From Clostridiales bacterium UBA1316 (GTDB lineage: Bacteria; Bacillota; Clostridia; Oscillospirales; Oscillospiraceae): a DNA stretch of 64,000 nt. Within the stretch, counting starts at the first letter, position 1. Each line of letters opens with the position of its first letter. Shown here piece after piece: positions 28,025 to 36,042 of the stretch. The stretch covers positions 25,314 to 89,313 of the forward strand of contig DBTM01000043.1 of assembly GCA_002307055.1 (NCBI GenBank), given 5' to 3'. Made by a program: the position numbers and the translations under genes. Under the pieces are notes generated by a model. It was given only the letters and a program-made list of their open reading frames with translations, did not search any database and was not told the DNA's origin.

Positions 28025-28663
28025 ATGTCAAAAATCAAGGATGTCGCAACCGCAGTAGAATTCGGCAAAGTCAAGCTTATTGAAGGTATCGTTCAGGAAG
28101 CGCTGGATGCCGGTGATGATCCAAACAAAATCCTCAACGAGGGCATGATCGGCGCTATGAGTGTTGTCGGCGCGAAGTTCCAAGCTAATGAAATTTTCGT
28201 CCCCGAGATGCTTGTTGCTGCAAAAACGATGAAAAAAGGCGTTGAAATTCTGAAGCCTTTCCTCGCTGGCGACAGCGTTGGCAAAAACGGCAAGTACATT
28301 ATCGGAACAGTTGCCGGAGACCTTCATGATATCGGCAAGAACCTGGTCGCTCTGATGATCGAGAGCGCCGGTTTCGAAGTTATCGACCTCGGTGTCGATG
28401 TCCCTGCCGACAAGTTTGTCGAAGCAATCAAAGCCAACCCTGACTGCAAAGTTGTCGGCGCTTCCGCTCTTCTGACAACAACCATGGATTCACTCAAGAA
28501 CACCGTCCAGACAATGATCGCAGCAGGCTGCAAAAACCAGGTTAAGATCATGGTCGGCGGCGCCCCCATCACCCAGGCCTTCGCAGATGAAATCGGAGCC
28601 GATGCCTATACCCCCGACGCCGGCGCCGCAGCTGTCAAAGCCTGCCAACTCATCGGCAAATAA
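28025..28663 (+). CDS. Corrinoid (B12-binding) methyl-carrier protein
   Basis: The 212-residue protein has an N-terminal helical cap domain and a C-terminal Rossmann B12 domain with DLHDIGKN (about residues 100-107), the DxHxxG motif whose His is the lower ligand of cobalt, followed by SALLTTTM and GGAPIT. Such proteins carry a methyl group for MtxA/MtxB methyltransferases. It follows the methyltransferase by about 70 bases and ends the operon. A paralogue lies at 30104-30748. Confidence 0.94.
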   Translation: MSKIKDVATAVEFGKVKLIEGIVQEALDAGDDPNKILNEGMIGAMSVVGAKFQANEIFVPEMLVAAKTMKKGVEILKPFLAGDSVGKNGKYIIGTVAGDLHDIGKNLVALMIESAGFEVIDLGVDVPADKFVEAIKANPDCKVVGASALLTTTMDSLKNTVQTMIAAGCKNQVKIMVGGAPITQAFADEIGADAYTPDAGAAAVKACQLIGK

Positions 28664-28680
28664 CTCTATAACAGCCCCAA

Positions 28681-28710
28681 AAACGCCCGAGCTAAAAAGC
28701 CCGGGCGTTT
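28681..28710. terminator. Bidirectional terminator between corrinoid gene and AraC regulator
   Basis: A 13-bp stem with one mismatch, AAACGCCCGAGCT (28681-28693) with 28698-28710, has a 4-base loop. TTT closes the stem on the plus strand and TTTTGGGG follows on the minus strand. Confidence 0.75.
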
Positions 28711-28731
28711 AGTTATGCAGTTTGTTCGCTT

Positions 28732-29970
28732 TCACTCCACGCTGTTGTCTCCGAAATAATTATTCCTGAACCGTTTCGGCGAAACACCCGTCTCTTTCTT
28801 GAAAACTTTAGTAAAATAGCTCTGGTCCTTAAAGCCGCACTGGCTGGAGATAATCGCCAGGCTGATGCAGTCCTCGAGGAGCAGCTTTTTGCTCTTCTCA
28901 ACGCGTACCTTCGTGATATAAGCGGTCAGGCTCATGCCGGTCTCCTGCTTGAAAATGCTGCTCAGATAGGATTTACTGAGGTAAACCTCTTTGGCGAGCG
29001 AATCAAGCGTCAGCTTTTCGGCGCAGTTTTTCTTGATATAATTCGTAATTTTAAACACAACGTCGGAATGCTTGACCTGTGCTAGGTCGAAAGCCTGAAC
29101 GATGAACCGCCGGACAATGTCGGATATCCAGAAAGCCAGCTGATCGACGTCGACGTAGGATTCAATCTGTAAAATAAAGTTTTCCGAAAGCCGGAATGTC
29201 TCCGAGGGATCCGCACCCGCCTCTATTGTGGCACGGGATAAAATAACCAGAAGTTCTAACAGCCGTGCTTTGATGGCGCTGATATCGAAATTTGAGTAAA
29301 CGTAGATATGCGCAAGCATCTCATTGAGCATCGACAGCGCCGAGGTCTTTTCACCGCGCAGAACGGCAATCCGCAGGTCCTTCTCAAATTGTAGGAGCAT
29401 ATCGGCGCTCTGGGCGTCCACGTCATCATAATAATCTTTCGCAACATAGATCTCTTTCAGAATCTTTTCCTGGTCATAGAGCAGATTCTGCAGCTTCTGA
29501 TGCTCAACTCCCGATATATGCGCTGTGACAACCGATAATATTTCCGAAATGTGCTGAACCTTTCGCGTTGAAAACTCGCTCAGCTGAGAGACCGCCCACG
29601 CCATATCCGGATTCGGTAAATCAACCAGAACATCACCGACATCGCCCATGACAAACGGACCCAGTACAAGCCCTCCCGTAAGTGCGCCGGAACTCCCGGA
29701 TATTGAAGCGGCGATAAATGTCAGCCCCATCGGGCAATAATAAATATACTTTCCGTTCCATCGGTGGGCTTCATGGCAACCGTAAAGGTGTGTCTTCAGC
29801 TGATCGTTTCTTTCAAAAGAGCAATGTCCGCAAAAATTCTTAAGCTCGTCCTCATGCAGAAGACAAGGCTGTGCGTTATCCGGTACATCGACAATCTTAC
29901 AGCCGATTTCAAGTAATTCAGAAAAATGCTTTTGATATTTTTCGCATTTTTCCTGTAAACGCTGCATCAT
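28732..29970 (-). CDS. AraC-family regulator with PocR-type sensory domain
   Basis: The 412-residue protein has an N-terminal PocR-like ligand domain (about residues 10-170) with a cysteine-rich segment (CLLHEDELKNFCGHC and a later YYCPMGLTF). A helical linker follows (about 170-300), then two AraC helix-turn-helices (about 310-405) with LAKEVYLSKSYLSSIFKQ. PocR domains are found in regulators of B12-dependent catabolism. The gene lies between two corrinoid-protein genes, so these are its likely targets. The ATG follows AAAGGAG by eight bases. Confidence 0.9.
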   Translation of the reverse strand: MMQRLQEKCEKYQKHFSELLEIGCKIVDVPDNAQPCLLHEDELKNFCGHCSFERNDQLKTHLYGCHEAHRWNGKYIYYCPMGLTFIAASISGSSGALTGGLVLGPFVMGDVGDVLVDLPNPDMAWAVSQLSEFSTRKVQHISEILSVVTAHISGVEHQKLQNLLYDQEKILKEIYVAKDYYDDVDAQSADMLLQFEKDLRIAVLRGEKTSALSMLNEMLAHIYVYSNFDISAIKARLLELLVILSRATIEAGADPSETFRLSENFILQIESYVDVDQLAFWISDIVRRFIVQAFDLAQVKHSDVVFKITNYIKKNCAEKLTLDSLAKEVYLSKSYLSSIFKQETGMSLTAYITKVRVEKSKKLLLEDCISLAIISSQCGFKDQSYFTKVFKKETGVSPKRFRNNYFGDNSVE

Positions 29971-30013
29971 AGGCCTGTCTCCTTTCTGTAAATATTAAAT
30001 GTATTTATACTTT

Positions 30014-30042
30014 AGGATAAATCTGAATTAAGTTTTTGTCAA
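30014..30042 (-). promoter_or_regulatory. Promoter of the PocR/AraC gene
   Basis: On the minus strand a perfect TTGACA (30042-30037), a 17-base spacer and TATCCT (30019-30014) precede the ribosome site of the regulator gene. Confidence 0.6.
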
Positions 30043-30060
30043 CTTATATGTTGTACTGCT

Positions 30061-30096
30061 AAAAAAAGTGCAGCCGTTAATATCGGCCGCACTTTT
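30061..30096 (-). terminator. Terminator after the second corrinoid-protein gene
   Basis: On the minus strand a 13-bp stem with one G-U type pair (30084-30096 with 30064-30076) is followed by a T run (complement of 30061-30067). Confidence 0.85.
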
Positions 30097-30103
30097 AAAT
30101 CCG

Positions 30104-30748
30104 TTATGATACCCCTTTAACGCATATATCATAAGCCGTCATCGCCGCTTCTACAGCGTCATCGGTATAGATATCCGCGCCGATATGGTCACAAAAACGC
30201 TGCGAAACCGGCGCGCCTCCGATCATGATCTTGACTTTTTTTCGATAATTTTTTTCATTAAACAGGGCAACAACATGACGCATTTCTTCCATCGTCGCCG
30301 TCAGCAGCGCTGAGCAGCAGACAATATCCGCGTTGTTTTCAACAGCTGCGTTAAAATACTGTTCCGCCGATACGTCAACGCCAAGATCGATCACCTTCAG
30401 GCCCTTGCTTTCCATCATGATATGCACTATGTTTTTGCCTATATCATGCATATCTCCTTTAACTGTACCGACGATGACGACACCTGCTGACACCTGATCT
30501 TCAGCAAGCAGAAATGGCCGTAAAATCTGCAGGCCTGTATTGATTGCCCTGGAGGCAACAAGCACCTGCGGAACGAACACTTCGTCAATTTTAAATTTTT
30601 CTGCAACGATTCGCATTCCGTCAAGGAGCCCTTTATCCATAATAACTCGTGGTGGGATATTCTCTTCCAGTGCCTGTTCAACAGCTTCTTTGACTTTGGC
30701 AGAACGACCTTTTTGCAGATAATCGCTTATCCGTTCCAGCGTGGTCAT
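30104..30748 (-). CDS. Second corrinoid (B12-binding) methyl-carrier protein
   Basis: The 214-residue protein has the same two-domain plan as the product at 28025: helical cap, then the B12 domain with DMHDIGKN, SALLTATM and GGAPVS. The ATG at 30748 has GGAGG six bases upstream; a longer frame to 30784 lacks a site. Unlike the first copy it has no methyltransferase gene beside it, and it has its own good promoter and terminator, so it is a one-gene unit. It probably serves a methyltransferase encoded elsewhere. Confidence 0.92.
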   Translation of the reverse strand: MTTLERISDYLQKGRSAKVKEAVEQALEENIPPRVIMDKGLLDGMRIVAEKFKIDEVFVPQVLVASRAINTGLQILRPFLLAEDQVSAGVVIVGTVKGDMHDIGKNIVHIMMESKGLKVIDLGVDVSAEQYFNAAVENNADIVCCSALLTATMEEMRHVVALFNEKNYRKKVKIMIGGAPVSQRFCDHIGADIYTDDAVEAAMTAYDICVKGVS

Positions 30749-30774
30749 ATTTCCTCCAAAACATCTTTTTAGTG

Positions 30775-30803
30775 ATTCTATCATGAATAGAGCGTTATTT
30801 CAA
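30775..30803 (-). promoter_or_regulatory. Promoter of the second corrinoid-protein gene
   Basis: On the minus strand TTGAAA (30803-30798), a 17-base spacer and TAGAAT (30780-30775) stand 27 bases before the ATG. Confidence 0.75.
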
Positions 30804-30888
30804 TTAAAACATCATTGTCGATTATATATGTTTGTATCCTATTGTCATTTGACCGCAGCAAGTATACACCGTAATTTTACCGGACGAA

Positions 30889-30929
30889 ACCTCCATGATG
30901 GTGCTTCAAATAACACCGATCATGGAGGT
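30889..30929 (-). terminator. Hairpin downstream of the surface-protein gene
   Basis: ACCTCCATGAT (30889-30899) pairs with 30919-30929, extended by four more pairs after a bulge. It lies 50 bases beyond the stop of the minus-strand surface protein. The T run on that strand is short (TTTCG), so this is a moderate terminator candidate. Confidence 0.5.
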
Positions 30930-30979
30930 CTTTAAACGTTATTGTTTTTTTATTTCTATCAAGACGCGGTAAATCGAGC

Positions 30980-32635
30980 TTACTTTTTAAATAAATGCGC
31001 ATTATTGCGCAAAATTTTATCTTGTCTGCCCATATAGGTCATCCGCATAATATTGATGATACATCCAATGATGAACGGAATCAAGATGAGCATTGCAATT
31101 ATGAAATACGGTATAATCGGACTGCCCGGGGTTTTGGATGCTGTGCTGCCGCCGAAGCTTGTGGTACCGCCGAAGCCGCCGCCGCCGAAGCCTGTAGTGC
31201 CTCCGCCAAATGTTGTAGTGCCTCCGCCGAAGCCGCCGCCAAATGAGGAAGCAGCCGAGGGTGCAGAGATGGCGGAATCATGCGTCACATTGATGGCTGC
31301 ATAGCCGTCAATAGCAACAATGCCGCTGGCCGGAACAGGAACAGTGATAGAGCCGCTGGAATCCGTTACGCCCAAGGACTCCCCGGTTACCGGGTCGATA
31401 ACCGCCGCACCGCTAAACGGAGTCGACTTATATGTGAATGTCGTAAAGTCCAGTTTCCAAGACAGCGCCGTAATAGTCGCCGAATCGCCGTTAACTTTAT
31501 TCGTCAGGGAAATAGCCGTTGCGGTCTTGGTCATGTCACTGGAAACAGAGACAATAATGTTGTCGCCTGCCTTAATCGTTGCCGTATCGGCGGATGGAGA
31601 AGTCGTCATATCAGAGCCAAGAGGCGCGCCGTTAAGAATAACGTAAGGCGTGGATTTGACACCCCAAAACTGGCTTATCAGAAACATATTGTAGGTTTTG
31701 TCGGTACCGGCTTTATAACCGCTTTCGCCGCCGGAGTAGAACGCCTTATGGGCCGCGATCAGTGCGCCCTGAACAGTCATATCCGTTGTTGTTACAGGCT
31801 GTGCGGCAACAAGAAGCTTACCGTCAACACTGACACTGACGGTGATATTGCCGCTTGCCGCACTGTCTGAAGGTGCCACGGCAGCAGGAGCGGCAGCTGT
31901 TGTGCTTTTAGACGTAGCAGCATCGGTTTTCGTCGCCGCTGTGTTTGTTTTAGCTGCCGATACTCCGGATGGAGCAGCAGGTGTACTGCCGCTGACGTTA
32001 ATGGCCGCTAAACCGTCAATCGCCACAATGCCGCTGGCCGGAGGCGCGATATTAATCGCCCCTTTTGCATCGGTTGTGCCCAAGGCCGTACCTGTCGTCG
32101 GGTCAACTACCTTCGCGCTGGCAAGTGGTGTTGTTTTATACGTGAATGTCGTCATGTCCAGGTTCCATGCTGTCGCCGTCACAGTAACCGAACCGCCGGA
32201 AACGGACGCTGTCAGCGCAATCGGCTGTGCGGGTGTCATCGGGTCGCTCGTGAAGGTGACAATGATATTATCGCCGTTCTTGACCGGTGCCGTATCGACA
32301 AGCGCAGGGTTCGTCGGGTCGGAGCCAAGCGGTGCGTTATTGACAATGACATAAGGCGTAGTAGCCACGCCCCAAAACTTAGATATAAGAAACATGCTGT
32401 AGGTTTTGTCGACACCGGCCTCATAACCGCTTTCTCCGCCGGAGTAATACGCCTTATGGGCTGCCTTAAGTGCGCCTTGAACCGTTAAATCACTGGTTGA
32501 AACAGGCTGTGCCGCAAGGACGAGCTTCCCGTCAATGCTGACGCTGACATTAACCGTCGCGTCCGCCGCCAGCGCAATGGGTGCCATCGCCACTAACATG
32601 ATGACGGCAATAACAAGTGCGAGTATTTTTTTCAT
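30980..32635 (-). CDS. Membrane-anchored surface protein with two transcobalamin/DUF4430-like repeats
   Basis: The 551-residue protein has a signal peptide (about residues 1-25, ending ALAAD). Two long repeats (about 27-213 and 262-455) follow. Each begins with SVSIDGKL-type sequence and a TVQGAL-AAHKA helix, includes TPYVI-N-APLGSD and ends in IVAIDG-AAINV. A Gly/Phe/Thr-rich segment (about 460-500), a membrane helix (about 501-525) and a basic tail follow. The first half of each repeat resembles DUF4430, a relative of the transcobalamin cobalamin-binding domain; this is from pattern only. The ATG at 32635 follows AGGAG. Corrinoid genes nearby fit a corrinoid-binding role, but that is inference. 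Confidence 0.7.
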   Translation of the reverse strand: MKKILALVIAVIMLVAMAPIALAADATVNVSVSIDGKLVLAAQPVSTSDLTVQGALKAAHKAYYSGGESGYEAGVDKTYSMFLISKFWGVATTPYVIVNNAPLGSDPTNPALVDTAPVKNGDNIIVTFTSDPMTPAQPIALTASVSGGSVTVTATAWNLDMTTFTYKTTPLASAKVVDPTTGTALGTTDAKGAINIAPPASGIVAIDGLAAINVSGSTPAAPSGVSAAKTNTAATKTDAATSKSTTAAAPAAVAPSDSAASGNITVSVSVDGKLLVAAQPVTTTDMTVQGALIAAHKAFYSGGESGYKAGTDKTYNMFLISQFWGVKSTPYVILNGAPLGSDMTTSPSADTATIKAGDNIIVSVSSDMTKTATAISLTNKVNGDSATITALSWKLDFTTFTYKSTPFSGAAVIDPVTGESLGVTDSSGSITVPVPASGIVAIDGYAAINVTHDSAISAPSAASSFGGGFGGGTTTFGGGTTGFGGGGFGGTTSFGGSTASKTPGSPIIPYFIIAMLILIPFIIGCIINIMRMTYMGRQDKILRNNAHLFKK

Positions 32636-33143
32636 CTCGTGTCTCCTATATAAACTAATTTGATTACAAAATAACCGCTGCCGGTAAAGCGCTGAAATAT
32701 AATACCGCAATCTCATCTTTTCAGTAAAGTTTTCTTTTATTTTAAAATATTCCCTGATATTTTGTCAATCTTGCTTGCGATACTCCTATGCCATATATGT
32801 CATAATCTCACAAGATAACGCTCAAAAATGAGCATAAGCATATTTATACTGTACAACTGGATTATACTATATAACTATTGACCGATATGTAAACCTTCTG
32901 TTAACTATTTTAAAATTTATCAAATATTTATAACAGCACGCATAAAGGTTCAGTCATATAAATGAACCGCTGTCTGCGCATGTATATGCGTTGTTTGTAT
33001 AATGCGCGTATGTTATTATTGTTTAAAATGAGATAAGCAAAAAAACGAACGAATGAAATATTTTTCATGATATTTTCGTGCATGAAAAGCTAGGTCTAAG
33101 CATCTTTATCGTGGTAGTATTTGTCTTGAAAGGAGGGAATCTA
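32636..33143. promoter_or_regulatory. 508-base divergent intergenic region
   Basis: No gene is supported. It is AT-rich and separates the surface-protein gene (-) from an AraC-type gene (+). Visible items are a TATTAT -10-like box about 65 bases upstream of the surface-protein start on the minus strand, and an inverted repeat TTTTCATG/CATGAAAA at about 33061-33088, upstream of the AraC-type gene, which could be an operator. The rest is unassigned. Confidence 0.4.
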
Positions 33144-33899
33144 ATGGATTGGCTTGATAATATGAATGCGACAATGGACTACATCGAAACGCATCTGACA
33201 GATGAAATCTCTTATGACCGTGCCGCACAAATCGCCTGCTGCTCGACCTATCACTTTCAACGGATGTTTTCATACATCACGGGTGTACCGCTGTCGGAGT
33301 ACATCCGGCGCAGGCGGCTGACCTTAGCCGCTTTTGAACTGCAAACTGGAGATTTTAAGGTTATCGACGCAGCGTTAAAATACGGATACGAGTCGCCGGA
33401 AGCGTTCAGCCGAGCATTCAAAAAGCTGCACGGCGTCATGCCTGTATCGGCGCGCGATATCGGCGTTTCACTCAAAGCCTATCCGAGGATGACCTTCAAT
33501 ATCACAATTAAGGGAGATGTCGAGATGAACTACCGCATTACACAGCGAGAAGCCTTCCAGGTGTTCGGCGTCTATACGGATGTCAGCACGGACAGAGAAA
33601 AAGCATTTGAACAGGTTCCGCAATTCTTCAGAAAGTGCGATGATGACCTTGTGCCGGACGAAATTAACGCGCTTTTAGGTCGTTTCCACGACAATTATAC
33701 AATTTCGGCGTTGTACGGCCATACGGAAAGTACATTCAAGTATATGCTCTGCAATTTCCTGCCCAAAGGACTTGTTATACCTGATAAATTTACCGTACTC
33801 GCTGTCCCCGTGTCAACATGGGCCGTTTTTGATGTACCCGATGGTGATATGCAGCCCATGTGGAGACGAATATGGGCTGAATGGTTTCCTGCCTCTTAA
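33144..33899 (+). CDS. AraC-family regulator with GyrI-like domain, truncated by an in-frame TAA
   Basis: The 251-residue product has a double AraC helix-turn-helix (about residues 10-105, with RAAQIACCSTYHFQRMF) and most of a GyrI/SOUL-like effector domain (about 125-251). It stops at TAA 33897-33899 just after WAEWFPAS. In family members the chain runs on for about 30 more residues, and that missing tail is present in the same frame directly after the stop. The ATG at 33144 follows AAAGGAGG. DNA binding could survive, but the effector domain lacks its last strands. It may be a recent pseudogene. Confidence 0.8.
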   Translation: MDWLDNMNATMDYIETHLTDEISYDRAAQIACCSTYHFQRMFSYITGVPLSEYIRRRRLTLAAFELQTGDFKVIDAALKYGYESPEAFSRAFKKLHGVMPVSARDIGVSLKAYPRMTFNITIKGDVEMNYRITQREAFQVFGVYTDVSTDREKAFEQVPQFFRKCDDDLVPDEINALLGRFHDNYTISALYGHTESTFKYMLCNFLPKGLVIPDKFTVLAVPVSTWAVFDVPDGDMQPMWRRIWAEWFPAS

Positions 33900-33998
33900 T
33901 ATGAATCGGTCGCAGGCACATCCTTTGAGATGTATTACGGCTTGGCGAGTCACGGAAATGTCTTCGGCGAGATTTGGGTTCCTGTTAAAAAGAAATAG
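33900..33998 (+). pseudogene. Severed C-terminal end of the AraC/GyrI-like gene
   Basis: Directly after the TAA the same frame continues for 32 codons (YESVAGTSFEMYYG then GEIWVPVKKK) to TAG. This matches the normal C-terminal strand of GyrI-like domains. A single base change would restore a full product of about 283 residues. Confidence 0.8.
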
Positions 33999-34006
33999 CA
34001 GTTAAA

Positions 34007-34034
34007 GAAATGGGCGCCGCAAGGCGTCCATTTC
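34007..34034. terminator. Hairpin between AraC gene tail and rpoD
   Basis: A 12-bp stem with one G-T pair, GAAATGGGCGCC (34007-34018) with 34023-34034, and a 4-base loop lies between convergent genes. T runs are short, so it is a moderate bidirectional terminator. Confidence 0.6.
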
Positions 34035-34086
34035 TAATATCAATATTCACGAAAAATGAATGCGATGTTCTCATTACAGAGAGACA

Positions 34087-35256
34087 TTAATTCAAAAAAT
34101 CCTTCAGCTTCTTGCTGCGGCTGGGGTGGCGCAGCTTGCGGAGCGCTTTGGCTTCAATCTGGCGGATACGCTCACGGGTGACGTTGAATTCTTTGCCGAC
34201 TTCCTCGAGTGTTCTCGTACGTCCGTCTTCGATGCCGAAACGGAGGCGGAGCACTTTTTCCTCTCTCGGCGTCAGTGTCCCGAGAACCTCTGAAAGCTGT
34301 TCTTTTAACAGGGTGAAGGAAGCGGCTTCCGCCGGTTCTGAGGCATCCTCGTCGGGAATAAAGTCACCCAGGTGGCTGTCCTCTTCTTCGCCGATCGGTG
34401 TTTCCAGTGATACCGGTTCCTGTGCGATTTTCAGAATCTCCCGTACTTTTTCAACAGGCATGCCCATATCCTCGGCAATCTCCTCAGGGGTCGGGTCGTG
34501 ACCAAGCTCCTGCAGAAGCTGGCGTGATATCCGCATGACCTTATTAATCGTCTCTACCATGTGGACGGGAATCCGTATTGTTCTGGCCTGATCGGCAATC
34601 GCGCGTGTAATCGCCTGGCGGATCCACCATGTCGCGTAGGTTGAAAACTTATAGCCTTTTGAATAATCAAATTTTTCCACGGCTTTTATGAGGCCGAGGT
34701 TGCCTTCTTGTATCAGGTCCAAAAAGAGCATGCCGCGTCCGACATAACGTTTGGCGATACTGACAACGAGTCTCAGATTGGCTTCCGCCATCCTCTTTTT
34801 CGCCTCTTTATCACCATCAGCCATCTTCATCGCCAGGCTGATCTCTTCATCTGCCGATAACAGATTGACCTTGCCGATCTCCTTGAGATACATCCTGACC
34901 GGATCGTCCACGTTAAAGCTGTCGACAAGTGTCTCCGGGTCGATAATTTCGTCTTCATTGAGGCTCTCAATTTCCTGCAGCTCCTCAATCTCCGGCGTAA
35001 TATCATCAACAGGGAGAAAAGCCGCCTCGTCTCCGTCGTTTGTTTCAATATTAAAGTTTTCTAATGTATCATAAAACCTGTCTATCTGTTCCTGTTCGAG
35101 ATTCATCTCTTCCAGTACGTCAAGCAGATCCTTTGAGCTGAGCCTTCCCCGCTTTTTTCCCTCTTCAATCAGCGCCGACAAGCGTTCCTCGTTAAACTGA
35201 TCTTTTGTTTTCTCAGGTATTTCTTCTTCCTCGCGCGTTTTTTTCTTTAAATCCAT
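34087..35256 (-). CDS. rpoD: Primary RNA polymerase sigma factor (sigma-A/RpoD)
   Basis: The 389-residue protein holds sigma regions in order. Region 1.2 has [11 protein letters not shown] (about residue 118). Region 2 has [19 protein letters not shown] and the -10 reading [15 protein letters not shown]. Region 3 follows, and region 4 has the -35 helix-turn-helix [20 protein letters not shown] near the C-terminus. It is of usual length for Firmicutes and recognises housekeeping promoters. The ATG at 35256 follows GGAGG by eight bases; an upstream ATG at 35277 has none. It lies downstream of dnaG and a short sigma paralogue. Confidence 0.96.
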   Translation of the reverse strand: MDLKKKTREEEEIPEKTKDQFNEERLSALIEEGKKRGRLSSKDLLDVLEEMNLEQEQIDRFYDTLENFNIETNDGDEAAFLPVDDITPEIEELQEIESLNEDEIIDPETLVDSFNVDDPVRMYLKEIGKVNLLSADEEISLAMKMADGDKEAKKRMAEANLRLVVSIAKRYVGRGMLFLDLIQEGNLGLIKAVEKFDYSKGYKFSTYATWWIRQAITRAIADQARTIRIPVHMVETINKVMRISRQLLQELGHDPTPEEIAEDMGMPVEKVREILKIAQEPVSLETPIGEEEDSHLGDFIPDEDASEPAEAASFTLLKEQLSEVLGTLTPREEKVLRLRFGIEDGRTRTLEEVGKEFNVTRERIRQIEAKALRKLRHPSRSKKLKDFLN

Positions 35257-35393
35257 TTCTTTATCCTCCACAATCATTACGCTGGTTGTTTTTGTATTTA
35301 ATACCGCTTCGCCGGCGGGCTTTATCTGGTGTTTTCATTATTCTTTCTGTTCTTAATCTTATTATGTAATCACCCGTATAAGCTTCCTGTTTC

Positions 35394-36041
35394 CTAGTCG
35401 TCCGTTATCTTCAGAGAAGCGGCATCAAGAGCGATTTTAAGAATATCCCTTATCTTTTCAACGGATATTCCCATTTCCCCGGCAAGCTCCTCAGGGGTCG
35501 GCTCGCGCCCGAGCACTTGCCGCAGACGGCGTGACAGCCGCATAACCTTATTGACCGCTTCAGCCATGTGGGCGGGAATCCGGCTCGCTCTGGCCTGCTC
35601 GTCGACAGCGTCTATGATTGCCTTGCGGATGTACCACACCGCGAACGCCGAAAATTTACAGCTCATTGATTTATCGAATTTTTCTGCGGCTTTGATGAGC
35701 CCCAGGTTGCCCTCTTGGATCAGGTCCATAAAGAGCACGCCGCGCTCGATATAACGTCTGGCGACACTGACGACGAGCCCAAGGTTCGCTTCTGTCATTC
35801 TGCTCTTGGCTTCTTTATTGCCCTCAGCCAGCCTTATTGCCAGTTCGCTCTCCTCATCGGCGGTCATCAGAGCTATTTTGCTGATTTCCTTGAGATATAT
35901 TCGGACAGGATCGTTCGCGCTGAAGCTTTCGCCAAGTGCCTTCAGGTCAATCAACTCGTCCTCGCGTAAGTGTTCTATTTCCCGCAGTTCTTCTGTTTCG
36001 GGGGTATCATCGTCAAAATGCGCTTGATCATTATGTGCCAT
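35394..36041 (-). CDS. Short RpoD paralogue lacking sigma region 4
   Basis: The 215-residue protein is a close relative of RpoD over regions 1.2, 2 and 3. It keeps NDPVRIYLKEI and the core-binding [18 protein letters not shown]. The -10 motif is changed: [11 protein letters not shown] of RpoD reads WYIRKAIIDAV here, so E. coli sigma70 positions Trp434, Gln437, Thr440 and Arg441 become Tyr, Lys, Ile and Asp. The chain ends just after region 3 (ILKIALDAASLKITDD), with no region 4 and no remnant in the 137 bases before rpoD. The ATG at 36041 follows GGGGAGG and is one base past the dnaG stop. Function unknown; core binding is inferred. Confidence 0.85.
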   Translation of the reverse strand: MAHNDQAHFDDDTPETEELREIEHLREDELIDLKALGESFSANDPVRIYLKEISKIALMTADEESELAIRLAEGNKEAKSRMTEANLGLVVSVARRYIERGVLFMDLIQEGNLGLIKAAEKFDKSMSCKFSAFAVWYIRKAIIDAVDEQARASRIPAHMAEAVNKVMRLSRRLRQVLGREPTPEELAGEMGISVEKIRDILKIALDAASLKITDD

Positions 36042-36042
36042 T

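Noticed and set aside
31134..31260. CRISPR-like or tandem DNA repeats in the surface-protein gene
   Set aside because: The repeated bases encode a Gly/Phe/Thr-rich protein segment in frame; there are no spacers of constant length.
33897..33899. Readthrough or recoding at the AraC-type stop (selenocysteine or pyrrolysine)
   Set aside because: The codon is TAA, not TGA or TAG, and no downstream insertion structure is seen; mutation or sequencing error is simpler.
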